DNA from: CBDFNN01 sp965250215
Lineage (GTDB): Bacteria > Bacteroidota > Rhodothermia > Rhodothermales > DATKEJ01
NCBI GenBank assembly: GCA_965250215.1
Contig: CBDFNN010000004.1
Span: 1,736,001 to 1,800,000, forward strand
Direction: 5' to 3'
DNA length: 64,000 nucleotides
In this document: in pieces, positions 24,688 to 34,123 of the stretch
Layout of the letters: the number at the start of each line of letters is the position of its first letter
How positions within the stretch are numbered: the stretch's first letter is position 1
Position numbers and translations under genes: made by a program
The notes under the pieces: generated by a model
What the model saw: the letters and a program-made list of their open reading frames with translations, nothing else
The model's database searches: none
What the model was told of the DNA's origin: nothing

Positions 24688-27273
24688 AAGAGAGAAAGAA
24701 CCGGAGAACGAGTTTCACCGCTCGTCGACATGCTTTTCTATTCTCGTGCTTTATTCACGAGCGTTCTATTTCTCGGCCTATTCATATCAGTTAATTCGTT
24801 AAGCGCTCAGCAAATTCGTTTGGAGCCAGCCTCGGTTCAGGAATCGCTCGAACAAATTCGGGCTGATCTTGGAGTAGACATAGTTTTTGGCGAAAGATTG
24901 GTAGCAGGTCGAAGCCATGATTGTAGCTATCGAGGCTCGAATTTGATGAATGCTCTAGAATGCGTCCTTTCATCTTCCGGCTTAAATGCAAGAAAACTTT
25001 CCTCGCGGCAAGTACTCGTCTTTGCAGATCCTAAGGAAAGCCATACTGCCGTTGAACTAGATTTCACTGTATATGAGGGAAAGGTCCTAGACCATGAGAC
25101 CAATCTGGCCATCGCAGGCGCCCATATACTGCAGCGTGAGTTGAAGCTAGGGGCAATTACCGATAGTAAAGGCCGGTTCAAATTCGAACTACCGCTTGAT
25201 TCGGATTTGAGCGTCAGCATTTCGCACATTGGATATCGGAAGTCGAAGCAAAATCTTTCCGACCTTAACAACTTCAAATTAAAGCCGGCTTCTTTTTCTG
25301 GAATCGAGGTCATTGTGGACGCCGCTCATCGGACCGAAGAGCTGAGCACTTTCGAAATTGCGAGAGCAGAACTTGATTTGATGAATGATCCGCGTTCCGA
25401 GAGCTCAGCATTTTCCTCGAACGGTTTTGTGTTTCAGCCTGTTCAATGGCTACCGGGAATACGAAGGACTGGTGAGGTAGGTGGAAACCTACTGGTACGT
25501 GGTGGCCTTCCAGACCAGAACCAATTTCTTTTGGATGGTGCTCCGGTTTATCAGCCATGGCATGCGCAGGGGCTAGTTTCCATTTTGGAGCCTTCGAGTA
25601 TCAAGTCACTTGATATCTACGACGCTGTCATCCCAGCTCGCTATGGAGGAAGGCTTTCCTCGGTAGTTGATGCAAAATTGAAATCTCCAAGCTCCTACGA
25701 TTACAGTGGCAGCGCTTCGATGGGTTCATTCAGCACCTCCCTTAACGTAGGCGGCCCCATTTCACGTTTAGGCAGATTCTCTATAGGAGGGAGAGTTTCG
25801 CATGCAGGACTGCCGGGTTCCTCTCTTCCAGATACTCGAAGAACGGCTCTCATGGATGTTTCATTTTACGATGTTTTCTCCCGCTACGAACTCGATATTA
25901 ACCGGAACCGGCGCGTCTCGGCAACCCTTTATCTGGCAGGAGATAATCTTTCTAGTTCCGGACAGGAATTCTCCATGCTCGAGTACCTAAATGGTCAGGT
26001 CTTTCAACAATCCGATTCTGGATGGAACACCAAACTCCTTTCGCTTACCGACCGGCAAATTCTAGGAACGAAAACCTTATTGAATACGACTATTTATGCT
26101 TCGTCTTACCAAGCTTTCGATGGTAGTCTTTCTTCAGCCGATTCTGATCTGGGGTCGGAATCAAAGGATGATTTGGATATGAGTCCTAATGTTGGGGTCT
26201 CCGACATTGGGCTTAACTGGGACTGGTCAACTTGGCTAGGCGACAGCCATGAGGATGAATTTGGTCTTTCTCTGGGATATCAAAATTACTATTGGCTTGA
26301 TCGAGTGTTTGGTGCAAGACTTGAGAATCAATATCGAAGAGAGGCGAGCGTTTACGGGCAGGATGTTTGGTCATTGGGAGAGGCTTGGGAAATAATGTCG
26401 GGTCTAAGATTGAGCTACCAGTCTGCTGTCGAAAGAATAGCCATTCTGCCCCGAGGGGAGATAAAATTCACTCCGCTAGGGAAAAAGCTTCAGGCCTCCT
26501 TGGGCTATAGCCGTCAAGTACAATACAATCAAAGAGTAATAGAAGAGTCAGCACTTGGAGCTGGATATGCAATGAACAATTGGATACCGAGTGGAAAAGG
26601 ATTCTTGGATCCTGCATTTAGCGAAGATCTTCACTTCAAAATATTCTCGGGATACAAAGACAGATTGACATTTAGCGCTGATGCATATTGGCGCAAAATG
26701 ACAAACGTGCTTGTTGGACAATCCGAGAGATCACTTGGCTTGGATCTAGGCACTTCATTTATCGATAGGTCAATACCTTTCATTTCCACTCTGCCATTTT
26801 CTCCTGGGAATCTTCGGTCCTACGGAACAGAGTTTAGTATGCTTTTTGCAAAACCTGGTTTGAATTCGTGGATCAGTTACACCTATTCGAGCTCAATGAT
26901 AAATGAGCAAGGATCTGAAAGGTGGATCGCTTCACCCTACCATGCGCCGCACTTATTGAAAGGTGCATTTACTAAAAACTTAGGTAGTTTGTCTCTGACT
27001 CTAGCAGGACAGTATAGTAGTGCCTATCCTTTCTCGGCTTGGTCCGTTGATGTAAACTATCAAGCGATGCCGAGCTACTTCAGACTTGATGGTGGCTTGG
27101 GTTATGATTTTGCAATCTCCAAATATCAAGCAAACTTGCAAGTTCAGATTTACAACCTGACTGGTAATGATAACTTGATTGCACAGAGCGTCCTAGTAAA
27201 TGGAGTTCCTAGTGTCCAGAAAAAGGAGGGTATTGGACTCTGGCCCAATCTCAAGTTTACCTTCGATTTTTAG
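24685..27273 (+). CDS. TonB-dependent receptor with STN signalling domain
   Basis: An 862-residue outer-membrane protein. The TTG start at 24685 is chosen for the AGAGGAGA ribosome-binding site 7 bases upstream; the next ATG at 24730 would shorten the leader. A signal sequence (~17-40) ends at SLSAQQ. Residues ~42-115 form the STN domain that contacts FecR in the periplasm; ~125-205 a carboxypeptidase-like regulatory beta-sandwich (VYEGKVLDHETNLAIAGAHI); ~225-330 the TonB plug with RTGEVGGNLLVRGGLPDQNQFLLDG; and the rest a 22-strand-type barrel ending in an aromatic residue (FTFDF). It imports an unidentified ligand and signals through FecR to the ECF factor. Confidence 0.93.
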   Translation: MKRERTGERVSPLVDMLFYSRALFTSVLFLGLFISVNSLSAQQIRLEPASVQESLEQIRADLGVDIVFGERLVAGRSHDCSYRGSNLMNALECVLSSSGLNARKLSSRQVLVFADPKESHTAVELDFTVYEGKVLDHETNLAIAGAHILQRELKLGAITDSKGRFKFELPLDSDLSVSISHIGYRKSKQNLSDLNNFKLKPASFSGIEVIVDAAHRTEELSTFEIARAELDLMNDPRSESSAFSSNGFVFQPVQWLPGIRRTGEVGGNLLVRGGLPDQNQFLLDGAPVYQPWHAQGLVSILEPSSIKSLDIYDAVIPARYGGRLSSVVDAKLKSPSSYDYSGSASMGSFSTSLNVGGPISRLGRFSIGGRVSHAGLPGSSLPDTRRTALMDVSFYDVFSRYELDINRNRRVSATLYLAGDNLSSSGQEFSMLEYLNGQVFQQSDSGWNTKLLSLTDRQILGTKTLLNTTIYASSYQAFDGSLSSADSDLGSESKDDLDMSPNVGVSDIGLNWDWSTWLGDSHEDEFGLSLGYQNYYWLDRVFGARLENQYRREASVYGQDVWSLGEAWEIMSGLRLSYQSAVERIAILPRGEIKFTPLGKKLQASLGYSRQVQYNQRVIEESALGAGYAMNNWIPSGKGFLDPAFSEDLHFKIFSGYKDRLTFSADAYWRKMTNVLVGQSERSLGLDLGTSFIDRSIPFISTLPFSPGNLRSYGTEFSMLFAKPGLNSWISYTYSSSMINEQGSERWIASPYHAPHLLKGAFTKNLGSLSLTLAGQYSSAYPFSAWSVDVNYQAMPSYFRLDGGLGYDFAISKYQANLQVQIYNLTGNDNLIAQSVLVNGVPSVQKKEGIGLWPNLKFTFDF

Positions 27274-27759
27274 TTGGGAGATCAAGGTCAGCTAAAAACT
27301 AATCCTGCTGAGATAAGATCTGCGCTCTATCAATTCCTCAGCTATCGCCCGAGAACTAGATCAGAGACTGTATCAAAATTTCGAACGATTGTAGGAAACG
27401 TCCATGATGTTGATTCTTATCTGGAGGAGTTCGAGGAACTAGGTCTAATTGATGATAGGCAGTTCGCATTGGATTTCATCGACGTCCGGTTGAGATCTAA
27501 GAATCACGGTCACATCAGAATTAGGCGAGACCTGGTGAGAAAGGGCATCGCCACTCGTTGGATAGAACAAGGAATGGCTTCGCTTGTAAATTCCGATTTG
27601 GAAATCGAGGCTGCTCAAAAGTCAATCGCAATGCGATGGCAAAGAAAGGGCAATGCTCTGACGAAAAAAGACTTCGATAAAATTCGAGCTGCCTTACGCC
27701 GACGGGGTTTCGATTATGAGACAATAAAGAAGGCGCTTGATGGCTATGAATGGAGTTAA
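27274..27759 (+). CDS. recX: Regulatory protein RecX
   Basis: A 161-residue helical protein. The reading frame begins with a TTG immediately after the receptor stop, with no gap. The three-helix repeats typical of RecX are visible: ALYQFLSYRPRTRSETVSKF, YLEEFEELGLIDDRQFALDFIDVRLR, GHIRIRRDLVRKGIATRWIEQGM and the C-terminal RRRGFDYETIKKALD. RecX binds RecA filaments and inhibits strand exchange. It normally sits beside recA; here recA is absent from the window and the gene would depend on read-through from the TonB-receptor cassette unless it has an internal promoter. Confidence 0.88.
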   Translation: MGDQGQLKTNPAEIRSALYQFLSYRPRTRSETVSKFRTIVGNVHDVDSYLEEFEELGLIDDRQFALDFIDVRLRSKNHGHIRIRRDLVRKGIATRWIEQGMASLVNSDLEIEAAQKSIAMRWQRKGNALTKKDFDKIRAALRRRGFDYETIKKALDGYEWS

Positions 27760-27817
27760 ACTATTCCGCAAGGCAATCGTATAGGCCGTCGTTGTCAATG
27801 CCTGTCGACTAATTACC

Positions 27818-28882
27818 ATGCGCCGCATTTCTTTAGACAGATTCCTAAGAGGATTGCTCCTTGTTGTATCACTAGGAGTGATTCTTTGGCTTCTCTTTCT
27901 CCTAAAGGATCTAGTCCTTTTTCTAATAATTGGTCTTCTGGTAGCGGCAATGATGAGCCCCTTGGTTTCCTTTTTTCAGAGGAGAGGCGTTTCTCGAGGT
28001 ATTTCATCTGTAGTTACTCTCTTACTCTTTCTGGCAATATTTGGCGCTGTCCTAGCCTCATTGGTACCCTTTATTGGTCAGCAAGCCGAAGACTTGTCAG
28101 ACCTAGTGACTCTTTCTCGTCTTGAGTCGGCAGCTGGCGCCATAGAATCCTTTATAAGTGGATATTTACCACTTCCGAAAGGAGCGCTTGTGGAGGGAAT
28201 AGGACGAACTTTTGAGGCCCTCTTCCAGTCGGACAGAATTACCTCTTTGGCGGGATATACCCTAGGTATTTTTACAAACATACTTTTTGCCGCCTTGGTG
28301 ATTCCTTTTTTCGCCTTTTTCTTTGTCAAAGATGGTGTACAAATTCGGCAGGCGATTTTTAGATGGGTCCCCAATCGATACTTCGAAATATTTATTGATC
28401 TATGGAGTAAAATTCAAATCAATCTTGGGAAGTACTTTTGGATACTGCTTCTTCGGACAATCCTTGTTGCTCTTGTCACTGCAGTATTGCTCTATTTCGT
28501 TGGCTTGGATTTTGCCTTGACAGTCGGGATATTCACTGGAGTGGTGAACATCATTCCTTACTTTGGCCCGGTCCTTGGTTTCGTAGCGGCAATTATCGTT
28601 GCGATTGTTCAGACGGGAAATTTCGCCCTCGTTCCTGGGGTTCTATTGGCGGTTGGAATAATTCAAGGTATCGATGCGATTATCCTCCAGCCTTACCTCT
28701 TTTCAAAGGTCTCGAAAATGCATCCCGTTATTATTCTATGTGCCGTTATTGTTGGAGCCGAATTGGGTGGAATTCTTGGCATGCTAGTAGCTATACCGGT
28801 ATTGACGATGGTTAAGGTTACAGCTGGTCAGCTCCGATGGTGCATTAGGAATTATCACGTTTTCCGAGGAAAGACAGCTTGA
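27818..28882 (+). CDS. AI-2E family transporter (PerM-like), copy 2
   Basis: A 354-residue inner-membrane protein of the same family as the gene at 18564. Features: two N-terminal hydrophobic pairs (LLLVVSLGVILWLLFLLKDLVLFLIIGLL), the VIPFFAFFFVKDG segment, and the conserved C-terminal region GIFTGVVNIIPYFGPVLG, FALVPGVLLAVGIIQGID and KMHPVIILCAVIVGAELGGILGMLVAIP. The family transports varied substrates or ions. Its stop overlaps the start of the PP2C phosphatase gene by four bases (TTGA), pointing to translational coupling. Confidence 0.92.
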   Translation: MRRISLDRFLRGLLLVVSLGVILWLLFLLKDLVLFLIIGLLVAAMMSPLVSFFQRRGVSRGISSVVTLLLFLAIFGAVLASLVPFIGQQAEDLSDLVTLSRLESAAGAIESFISGYLPLPKGALVEGIGRTFEALFQSDRITSLAGYTLGIFTNILFAALVIPFFAFFFVKDGVQIRQAIFRWVPNRYFEIFIDLWSKIQINLGKYFWILLLRTILVALVTAVLLYFVGLDFALTVGIFTGVVNIIPYFGPVLGFVAAIIVAIVQTGNFALVPGVLLAVGIIQGIDAIILQPYLFSKVSKMHPVIILCAVIVGAELGGILGMLVAIPVLTMVKVTAGQLRWCIRNYHVFRGKTA

Positions 28883-31464
28883 AGAGACTCTCAACACAAG
28901 ATGTTTACCTCGGTATTTTAGCCTTCCTTGGTTTTCTTTCGGCGATATTCATTTTGCCAGAGCTCCATCCGACGGCAGCTTGGGAAGAGTCAATTTCCAG
29001 ACAAGAGGTTCGACAAATAACGGAACGTTTTCTGAAAGAAAACGGCTACCTAAAAGGCAATGTCGACTACGATATAATTAAGAGCTTTGACAAAGATCTG
29101 CTCCATTCCCTTCAGTACAATATGGGGCGCCAGGAAAGCATGGATTTCTTGCGGAATGGTGGACTCGAACGAGTTCCAGCCTTTTACTGGGAAATTGGGA
29201 TCAGGAGAGAAATCGACGACACGAGAAGAAAGGATTATACACTTAGATTGAGTACTAGTGGAGACATAATTGATTTTGACAACGACTCAGTGGATTCAGG
29301 ATCTGATGGTGATAACGAAAAAGCGCTAGCGAGTATTAAGGAAATCACGGACCGTTCGATTGGTATTCCACCACCAAGATCTATTGCCCCAGATTCAATT
29401 AGAAGAGCACTTCCTGGGCGATTCGTAAACAGAATTAATGATGTTGCAAATTTCCATTTGGAAAGAAGCGTTATTGCTCGCAGTGCCCAACTGGATTCAA
29501 CGTCTATGGAAGGGAATGCTATTGGATCTGCGGATATTTATTATTCAGGCCAGGTCGAGGGTTCTGGGCATCGATTCAAAACTACAATGGAGATCTCAGC
29601 GGTGACCGGTGTCCTGCATGATATGAGAACGAGCTTTGTCCCGATTACAAGTTCTGAGGACTCGGCTTTCGTTGACTCCAAATTCCTTGGCATAAATACC
29701 GACGGAACAACCTGGGAAGAATTAAGCAGCTCGCTTGTCGAGATTCACTTTTTCATGGCAATTTTTGTATTAATTCTTTTAGGGCTGATTTTTGTTATTT
29801 CCTTTATTAAGCGTTTGGGTGCCGGACAGATTGATCGGAAACTGGCTTTCCGTCTGGCTATCGTTTGCGCGACTTGCGCAGCCCTGAGTAACTTAGCACA
29901 AGCCTTTGGATCAGGTGAATTTTCTAGTTTCGGTTCACAACTTACATTCTGGTTGTCCTTAGCAGGTAGCCTACTTGTCGCGGTTCTCGTTGGTCTACTT
30001 ATGTTTGTCATAGGCGGGGTGACACACACGATCTCGCGTGAGGTTTGGCCAGTGAGGCTCCGAGAAATTGACATGTTGTGGAACGGGCAGTTTTTTAACA
30101 AGCCAATTGCCAGATCTATAATTCGTGGGGTATCAGTTGGTGCCGCACTGTTTTTACTCTGTGTTGTCTTCTTGTGGATCACAGATGCACCCATTTTCTT
30201 GGGCGAAAGCCAGTCATTCCTGTTTCACAAGAATCCTAAACCCGCTCTTATACAGGTATTCGCTACAAATATTTGGACCAGTTATTTAATCGCATCGGTC
30301 CTTTTCTTAGGAGGACTTGCCTTCTTCCATCGAAAAAAGAATGGCACAATTCGATTCTATTTAATTGCTGCTCTGTTTTCGATGTTACTGGCAAATGCAC
30401 CGCTTCAGGTTTCGGGTATTTTCGCCAATATTTCCTTGGTAACACTATCCGGCTTGGTGCTTGCTTGGTCGTTCAAAAATCATGGATTTCTTGTGTCTTA
30501 TCTCGGGCTAGCCAGTTGGTATCTAATTTGGATGAGCCGTTCGCAATCGATTGCAGTAGGAGGCTTGCCCGTGGTATTTCTAATAGCGATTGGCATCCTG
30601 ACCACTCTACTTTGTTTGGCGTTTATCGGTTTGCGAAGCGAAAAGGATCACGATGATATTCGTGCCTACAAGCCTGCCTATCTAGATGAGGAAGAAAAGA
30701 AACAACGAATGTTTAGAGAGCTCGAAATTGCTCGTGAGGTGCAAAACTCCTTTCTGCCTCAGGAGATGCCATCGATTCCGGGCCTTCAAGTTGCTGCCAT
30801 CTGTGAAGCAGCAACGGAAGTGGGAGGGGACTATTTTGATCTTATAAATCTTGATGATGGCAAATTTGCCATGGTTATCGGGGATGTAAGTGGGAAAGGA
30901 ATACAGGCAGCCTTTTATATGACACTAGTCAAAGGCTTTATTAGGTCACTCTGTGAAATAACACAATCGCCAGCAGAATTACTCCGGCGAGCCAACTCAC
31001 TCTTTTTCGAAAATTCTGAACGAGGAACCTTCATTTCCATGATTTATGGAGTCCTTGATACAAAAGCGCAAACCTTAAAATTTGCTCGAGCTGGCCACAA
31101 TCCCTTGCTGTTAAAGAGATCACCTAGCCAAATTGCAGAGGTTATTCAACCTGCTGGAATGGGCATGGGTTTGGTTAAGGGACCTGGATTCGATGAATCT
31201 ATTGAGGAAGTTTCCATTTCCCTGAGACAAGGTGATGTCCTTGTATTTTATACCGACGGATTTTCTGAGGCTATGAACTCTAAGAACCATCTTTACTCAG
31301 ATGAAAGGTTGACTGAGTTTGTGTCGGCAAATGGACACTATTCTGCAGCTGAAATTCTAGAACGGACTCTGGGCGATGTGAGGGAGTTTGTCGCTGATGC
31401 TGAGCAACACGACGATATGACCATGATAGTTGTAAAGCTGGATGAGGCACCGAGTGATCGATGA
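28879..31464 (+). CDS. Membrane-anchored SpoIIE/PP2C-type Ser/Thr phosphatase
   Basis: An 861-residue protein starting at a TTG that overlaps the stop of the transporter gene. One membrane segment near residue 10-30 is followed by a ~260-residue extracytoplasmic region, then a block of about nine hydrophobic helices (~290-585), and a cytoplasmic PP2C domain (619-858). The phosphatase motifs are REVQNSFLPQEMP, GGDYFD (649-654), GDVSGKG with Asp669, ARAGHNPLLL, FYTDGFSEAMN and HDDMTMIVVKL. Such RsbU-like proteins dephosphorylate anti-sigma-antagonists in partner-switching pathways. No STAS or HPK-like kinase gene is nearby, so the target is unknown. The end overlaps the next gene by 23 bases. 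Confidence 0.92.
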   Translation: MKRLSTQDVYLGILAFLGFLSAIFILPELHPTAAWEESISRQEVRQITERFLKENGYLKGNVDYDIIKSFDKDLLHSLQYNMGRQESMDFLRNGGLERVPAFYWEIGIRREIDDTRRKDYTLRLSTSGDIIDFDNDSVDSGSDGDNEKALASIKEITDRSIGIPPPRSIAPDSIRRALPGRFVNRINDVANFHLERSVIARSAQLDSTSMEGNAIGSADIYYSGQVEGSGHRFKTTMEISAVTGVLHDMRTSFVPITSSEDSAFVDSKFLGINTDGTTWEELSSSLVEIHFFMAIFVLILLGLIFVISFIKRLGAGQIDRKLAFRLAIVCATCAALSNLAQAFGSGEFSSFGSQLTFWLSLAGSLLVAVLVGLLMFVIGGVTHTISREVWPVRLREIDMLWNGQFFNKPIARSIIRGVSVGAALFLLCVVFLWITDAPIFLGESQSFLFHKNPKPALIQVFATNIWTSYLIASVLFLGGLAFFHRKKNGTIRFYLIAALFSMLLANAPLQVSGIFANISLVTLSGLVLAWSFKNHGFLVSYLGLASWYLIWMSRSQSIAVGGLPVVFLIAIGILTTLLCLAFIGLRSEKDHDDIRAYKPAYLDEEEKKQRMFRELEIAREVQNSFLPQEMPSIPGLQVAAICEAATEVGGDYFDLINLDDGKFAMVIGDVSGKGIQAAFYMTLVKGFIRSLCEITQSPAELLRRANSLFFENSERGTFISMIYGVLDTKAQTLKFARAGHNPLLLKRSPSQIAEVIQPAGMGMGLVKGPGFDESIEEVSISLRQGDVLVFYTDGFSEAMNSKNHLYSDERLTEFVSANGHYSAAEILERTLGDVREFVADAEQHDDMTMIVVKLDEAPSDR

Positions 31465-32281
31465 TTTCGATACTTCGAAGGCCGTTAAGGCGTTCAGAGA
31501 ACTATGTGCCGATAGATTCGGAAAACAAAGTTTTCCCGCAGCAATGGCGCTTGTTTTGGGCTCAGGATTCAATCCGGTTCTTGAGGCCGTCAGTGATAAA
31601 ATTGTCCTTAAGACTTCAGAAATTAACGGCTTTCCCAGCTCGACCGTCAAGGGGCACGACGGGGCGATCGTTTTTGGGAAGTTGAACGGGACTGAAGTAT
31701 TAATTCTTTCGGGAAGGATTCATGCTTATGAGGGGCACCCTATTCGCAGTCTTGGTTTATTTGTCGAGCTATGTTCTAACGCAGACATAGGACGTATCAT
31801 TTTCACCAATGCTGCCGGGTCAATGGTAATGGACATGCCACCTGGAAGTGTCATGTTTATCGAAGACCAGATTAATATGTCATTCAAAAGTCCGCTTCGT
31901 GGCCCTGTAGCAGAGCTCGGTCAGCGTTTTCCGGACATGTGCGAACCTTTTGATCTTGCCTGGACAGAGAAATCAAGAAAGGCATGTTTAAAGAAGGGAT
32001 TGGAGACCTTTCGAGGAGTTTATTTATGGACCATGGGCCCATGTTATGAAAGCAAGGCAGAAATTAATTTTTTCAGATTTCTGGGAGCAGACGTAGTTGG
32101 GATGAGCACCGTCGGTGAAGTAATTAAGGCAAAAGAGCTAGGATTGTCAGTACTTGGCTTATCTTTGATTTCGAATCACGCGACGGGACTTTCGCCTCAG
32201 GAATTGTCTCATCAAGAGGTATTGCAAAGTGGAAATGATGTTAAGGACAATCTTGTTGAGATAATAAGTTGTTGTTTGTAA
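31442..32281 (+). CDS. Purine nucleoside phosphorylase (trimeric type)
   Basis: A 279-residue cytoplasmic enzyme that splits purine (deoxy)nucleosides with phosphate to a free base and ribose-1-phosphate. Visible family motifs: LVLGSGFNPV (phosphate loop), the GHDGAIVFGKLNG strand, GRIHAYEGHP, FTNAAGSM, MTxGPxYES-like TMGPCYESKAEI, and ADVVGMSTVGEVIKAKELGLSVLGLSLISNHATG, which is the class-II PNP signature with the base-binding Asn. The ATG at 31442 lies 23 bases inside the end of the phosphatase gene; a GTG a few codons on is possible. Confidence 0.92.
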   Translation: MRHRVIDDFDTSKAVKAFRELCADRFGKQSFPAAMALVLGSGFNPVLEAVSDKIVLKTSEINGFPSSTVKGHDGAIVFGKLNGTEVLILSGRIHAYEGHPIRSLGLFVELCSNADIGRIIFTNAAGSMVMDMPPGSVMFIEDQINMSFKSPLRGPVAELGQRFPDMCEPFDLAWTEKSRKACLKKGLETFRGVYLWTMGPCYESKAEINFFRFLGADVVGMSTVGEVIKAKELGLSVLGLSLISNHATGLSPQELSHQEVLQSGNDVKDNLVEIISCCL

Positions 32282-32506
32282 CAAGATAGAATGAGGGTAT
32301 TGGAATTGATTCGCTCGCATGTTGTAGTTTTCAAATGTGACCCGATTATCGAATTCATTTGATTTCCCGACTTTTTCGGATATTTTCGGACTGTTCGAGG
32401 CAAAGTCTTGACCCCTTAAGTCCCGTGGGTAATTCTTGTCTCAAGCATTCTACCATCGACACTAAAACCAACGATCCGCAGCGATCTACAATAAAGGAAC
32501 AGGATT

Positions 32507-32932
32507 TTGTTAAGTAACTTTTTCGGCAAGCGAACAAAAGAAGAAGAAGAAAAGGTTGAAGAAATTATTCAACCGGAAGTCGAGACCAAGCCACCGCATC
32601 AGCAGGACTATTCTGACAATCACGGGGGAGGTTCACGTCAGCGAAACGAAGTTTATTCCAAACGCGTTCTTGCTGGAAAGCGAACTTATTTCTTCGATGT
32701 AAAATCGACGCGATCTGGAGAGGACTACTTCGTTACAATTACTGAAAGCAAGCGAGTTGGTGAGAGACAATACGAAAAGCACAAGATTTTCCTATACAAG
32801 GAAGACTTCGGCAAATTCGTCGCCGCAATGCATGAGACGATTGGTCACATTCAAGACGAGCTGCTGCCTGGGTATGATTTCAGAGGACTTCCCGAATTGA
32901 CAAAGCCGGAGGATGTTGACGATTTCGAGTAA
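32507..32932 (+). CDS. DUF3276 Pur-alpha-like nucleic-acid-binding protein
   Basis: A 141-residue protein. The start is a TTG at 32507 preceded by AAAGGAACAGG. The first ~45 residues are charged and likely disordered, with a Gly-rich stretch. Residues ~48-115 are the PUR-type repeat: EVYSKRVLAGKRTYFFDVKSTRSGEDYFVTI..., KHKIFLYKEDFGKFVAAM. The family is near-universal in Bacteroidota and spirochaetes; the Borrelia homologue binds DNA and RNA. Here it probably binds RNA or single-stranded DNA (inference). A 225-base gap upstream shows no strong signal beyond a possible weak TTGACC/TAATTC pair. Confidence 0.9.
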   Translation: MLSNFFGKRTKEEEEKVEEIIQPEVETKPPHQQDYSDNHGGGSRQRNEVYSKRVLAGKRTYFFDVKSTRSGEDYFVTITESKRVGERQYEKHKIFLYKEDFGKFVAAMHETIGHIQDELLPGYDFRGLPELTKPEDVDDFE

Positions 32933-33020
32933 GAGCGAATTCTAGCTTTTAGACCTCTCAGGGCGATACCTATTCATTTCTGATTCGATCAATTTCGTTC
33001 GGACTTTTCTATCTTCTCTT

Positions 33021-34109
33021 ATGAAGAAGAACGTAGAAGAGTTAGTGGCTAGAATTAATCCACAAGTTCGGCGAGAGGTTGCTTATGCCGTCGGGACTTT
33101 TGAGGATATTAGTGTCAAAATCAATCAGAACGAAAATCCTCTTGACCTTCCGAAGGATCTTAAGCGAAAGATTCTAAAGGGACTCGGAGAGATTGACTGG
33201 AACCGGTATCCTGACCGTTTCGGTGACGATCTTAGGAAAGTTTTATCTGTCAATTTTGGTATTCATGAAGATGGAATACTGCTTGGAAATGGATCCAATG
33301 AACTGGTCTACCTGCTGACAAGGTGTCTCTTGACTGAAAATTCCAAAGTCGCCTTGCCCGATCCCATGTTTTCTCTCTACGAAAAGGCCGTGAGACTTCA
33401 AGGAGCAAAAACGATCGAGTTGCCTGGAGATGAAAACTTCGACCTTGAAATTAACGCGACCCTGGACCTGTTAAGGAGAGAGGATCCCGATCTTGTAATC
33501 CTTACTTCTCCAAATAATCCGACAGGCAGAGCTATTTCAATCGAGAATGTCGAATCGATTCTAAAGGTCAGTCAAGGATATGTACTCGTGGATGAGGCCT
33601 ACTTTGAGTTTTTGGAAGGGCCTAATGCCTTGTCGTTAATGAAGAGCTACCCTAATCTTATAGTCTTAAGGACCTTCTCAAAAGCTCTCGGACTTGCAGG
33701 AATTCGGATTGGGTACATCCTAGCCCATCCACAAATAATGGATGAGTTCTACAAACTTAGGCTCCCTTTTATGATCGACAGGCTGAGCTCTTTCATTGCC
33801 ACATCAATATTGAAAGACACTGGGCTTTTGACGGAGAGATTGAACATGCTAAAGACCGAACGAGATAATATGTACAGTGAGCTTAGTTCAAGGAGCGACC
33901 TTCAAGTAATTCGACCTCAAGCTAATTTTATTCTATTCAAGAGCTCAAGGAAATCTGTGGATTTAATTAAGGATTTGGCTAGAAAAGGTGTTTTGATTCG
34001 GGACATGAGCGGATATAAAAAGCTGAAAAACTATGTACGAGTCAGCGTTGGCACACCGAGTGAGAACAAGATATTTTTGAGGGCGTTATCGGATTGCGGT
34101 TTGAATTAG
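33021..34109 (+). CDS. hisC: Histidinol-phosphate aminotransferase
   Basis: A 362-residue PLP enzyme of fold type I that converts imidazole-acetol phosphate and glutamate to histidinol phosphate. Family motifs: INQNENPLDLP at the N-terminus, NRYPDRFGDDLRK, GNGSNELVYLL, LTSPNNPTGRAI, LVDEAYFEF and the PLP lysine K221 in TFSKALGLAGIRIGY. The C-terminal ANFILFKS...GVLIRDMSGYK...VRVSVGTPSEN is also typical. No other his genes are near, so it may serve another aminotransfer such as aromatic amino acids. It leads a close group with the bifunctional nuclease gene 14 bases on. Confidence 0.92.
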   Translation: MKKNVEELVARINPQVRREVAYAVGTFEDISVKINQNENPLDLPKDLKRKILKGLGEIDWNRYPDRFGDDLRKVLSVNFGIHEDGILLGNGSNELVYLLTRCLLTENSKVALPDPMFSLYEKAVRLQGAKTIELPGDENFDLEINATLDLLRREDPDLVILTSPNNPTGRAISIENVESILKVSQGYVLVDEAYFEFLEGPNALSLMKSYPNLIVLRTFSKALGLAGIRIGYILAHPQIMDEFYKLRLPFMIDRLSSFIATSILKDTGLLTERLNMLKTERDNMYSELSSRSDLQVIRPQANFILFKSSRKSVDLIKDLARKGVLIRDMSGYKKLKNYVRVSVGTPSENKIFLRALSDCGLN

Positions 34110-34123
34110 CGAGCGTGTAATAA

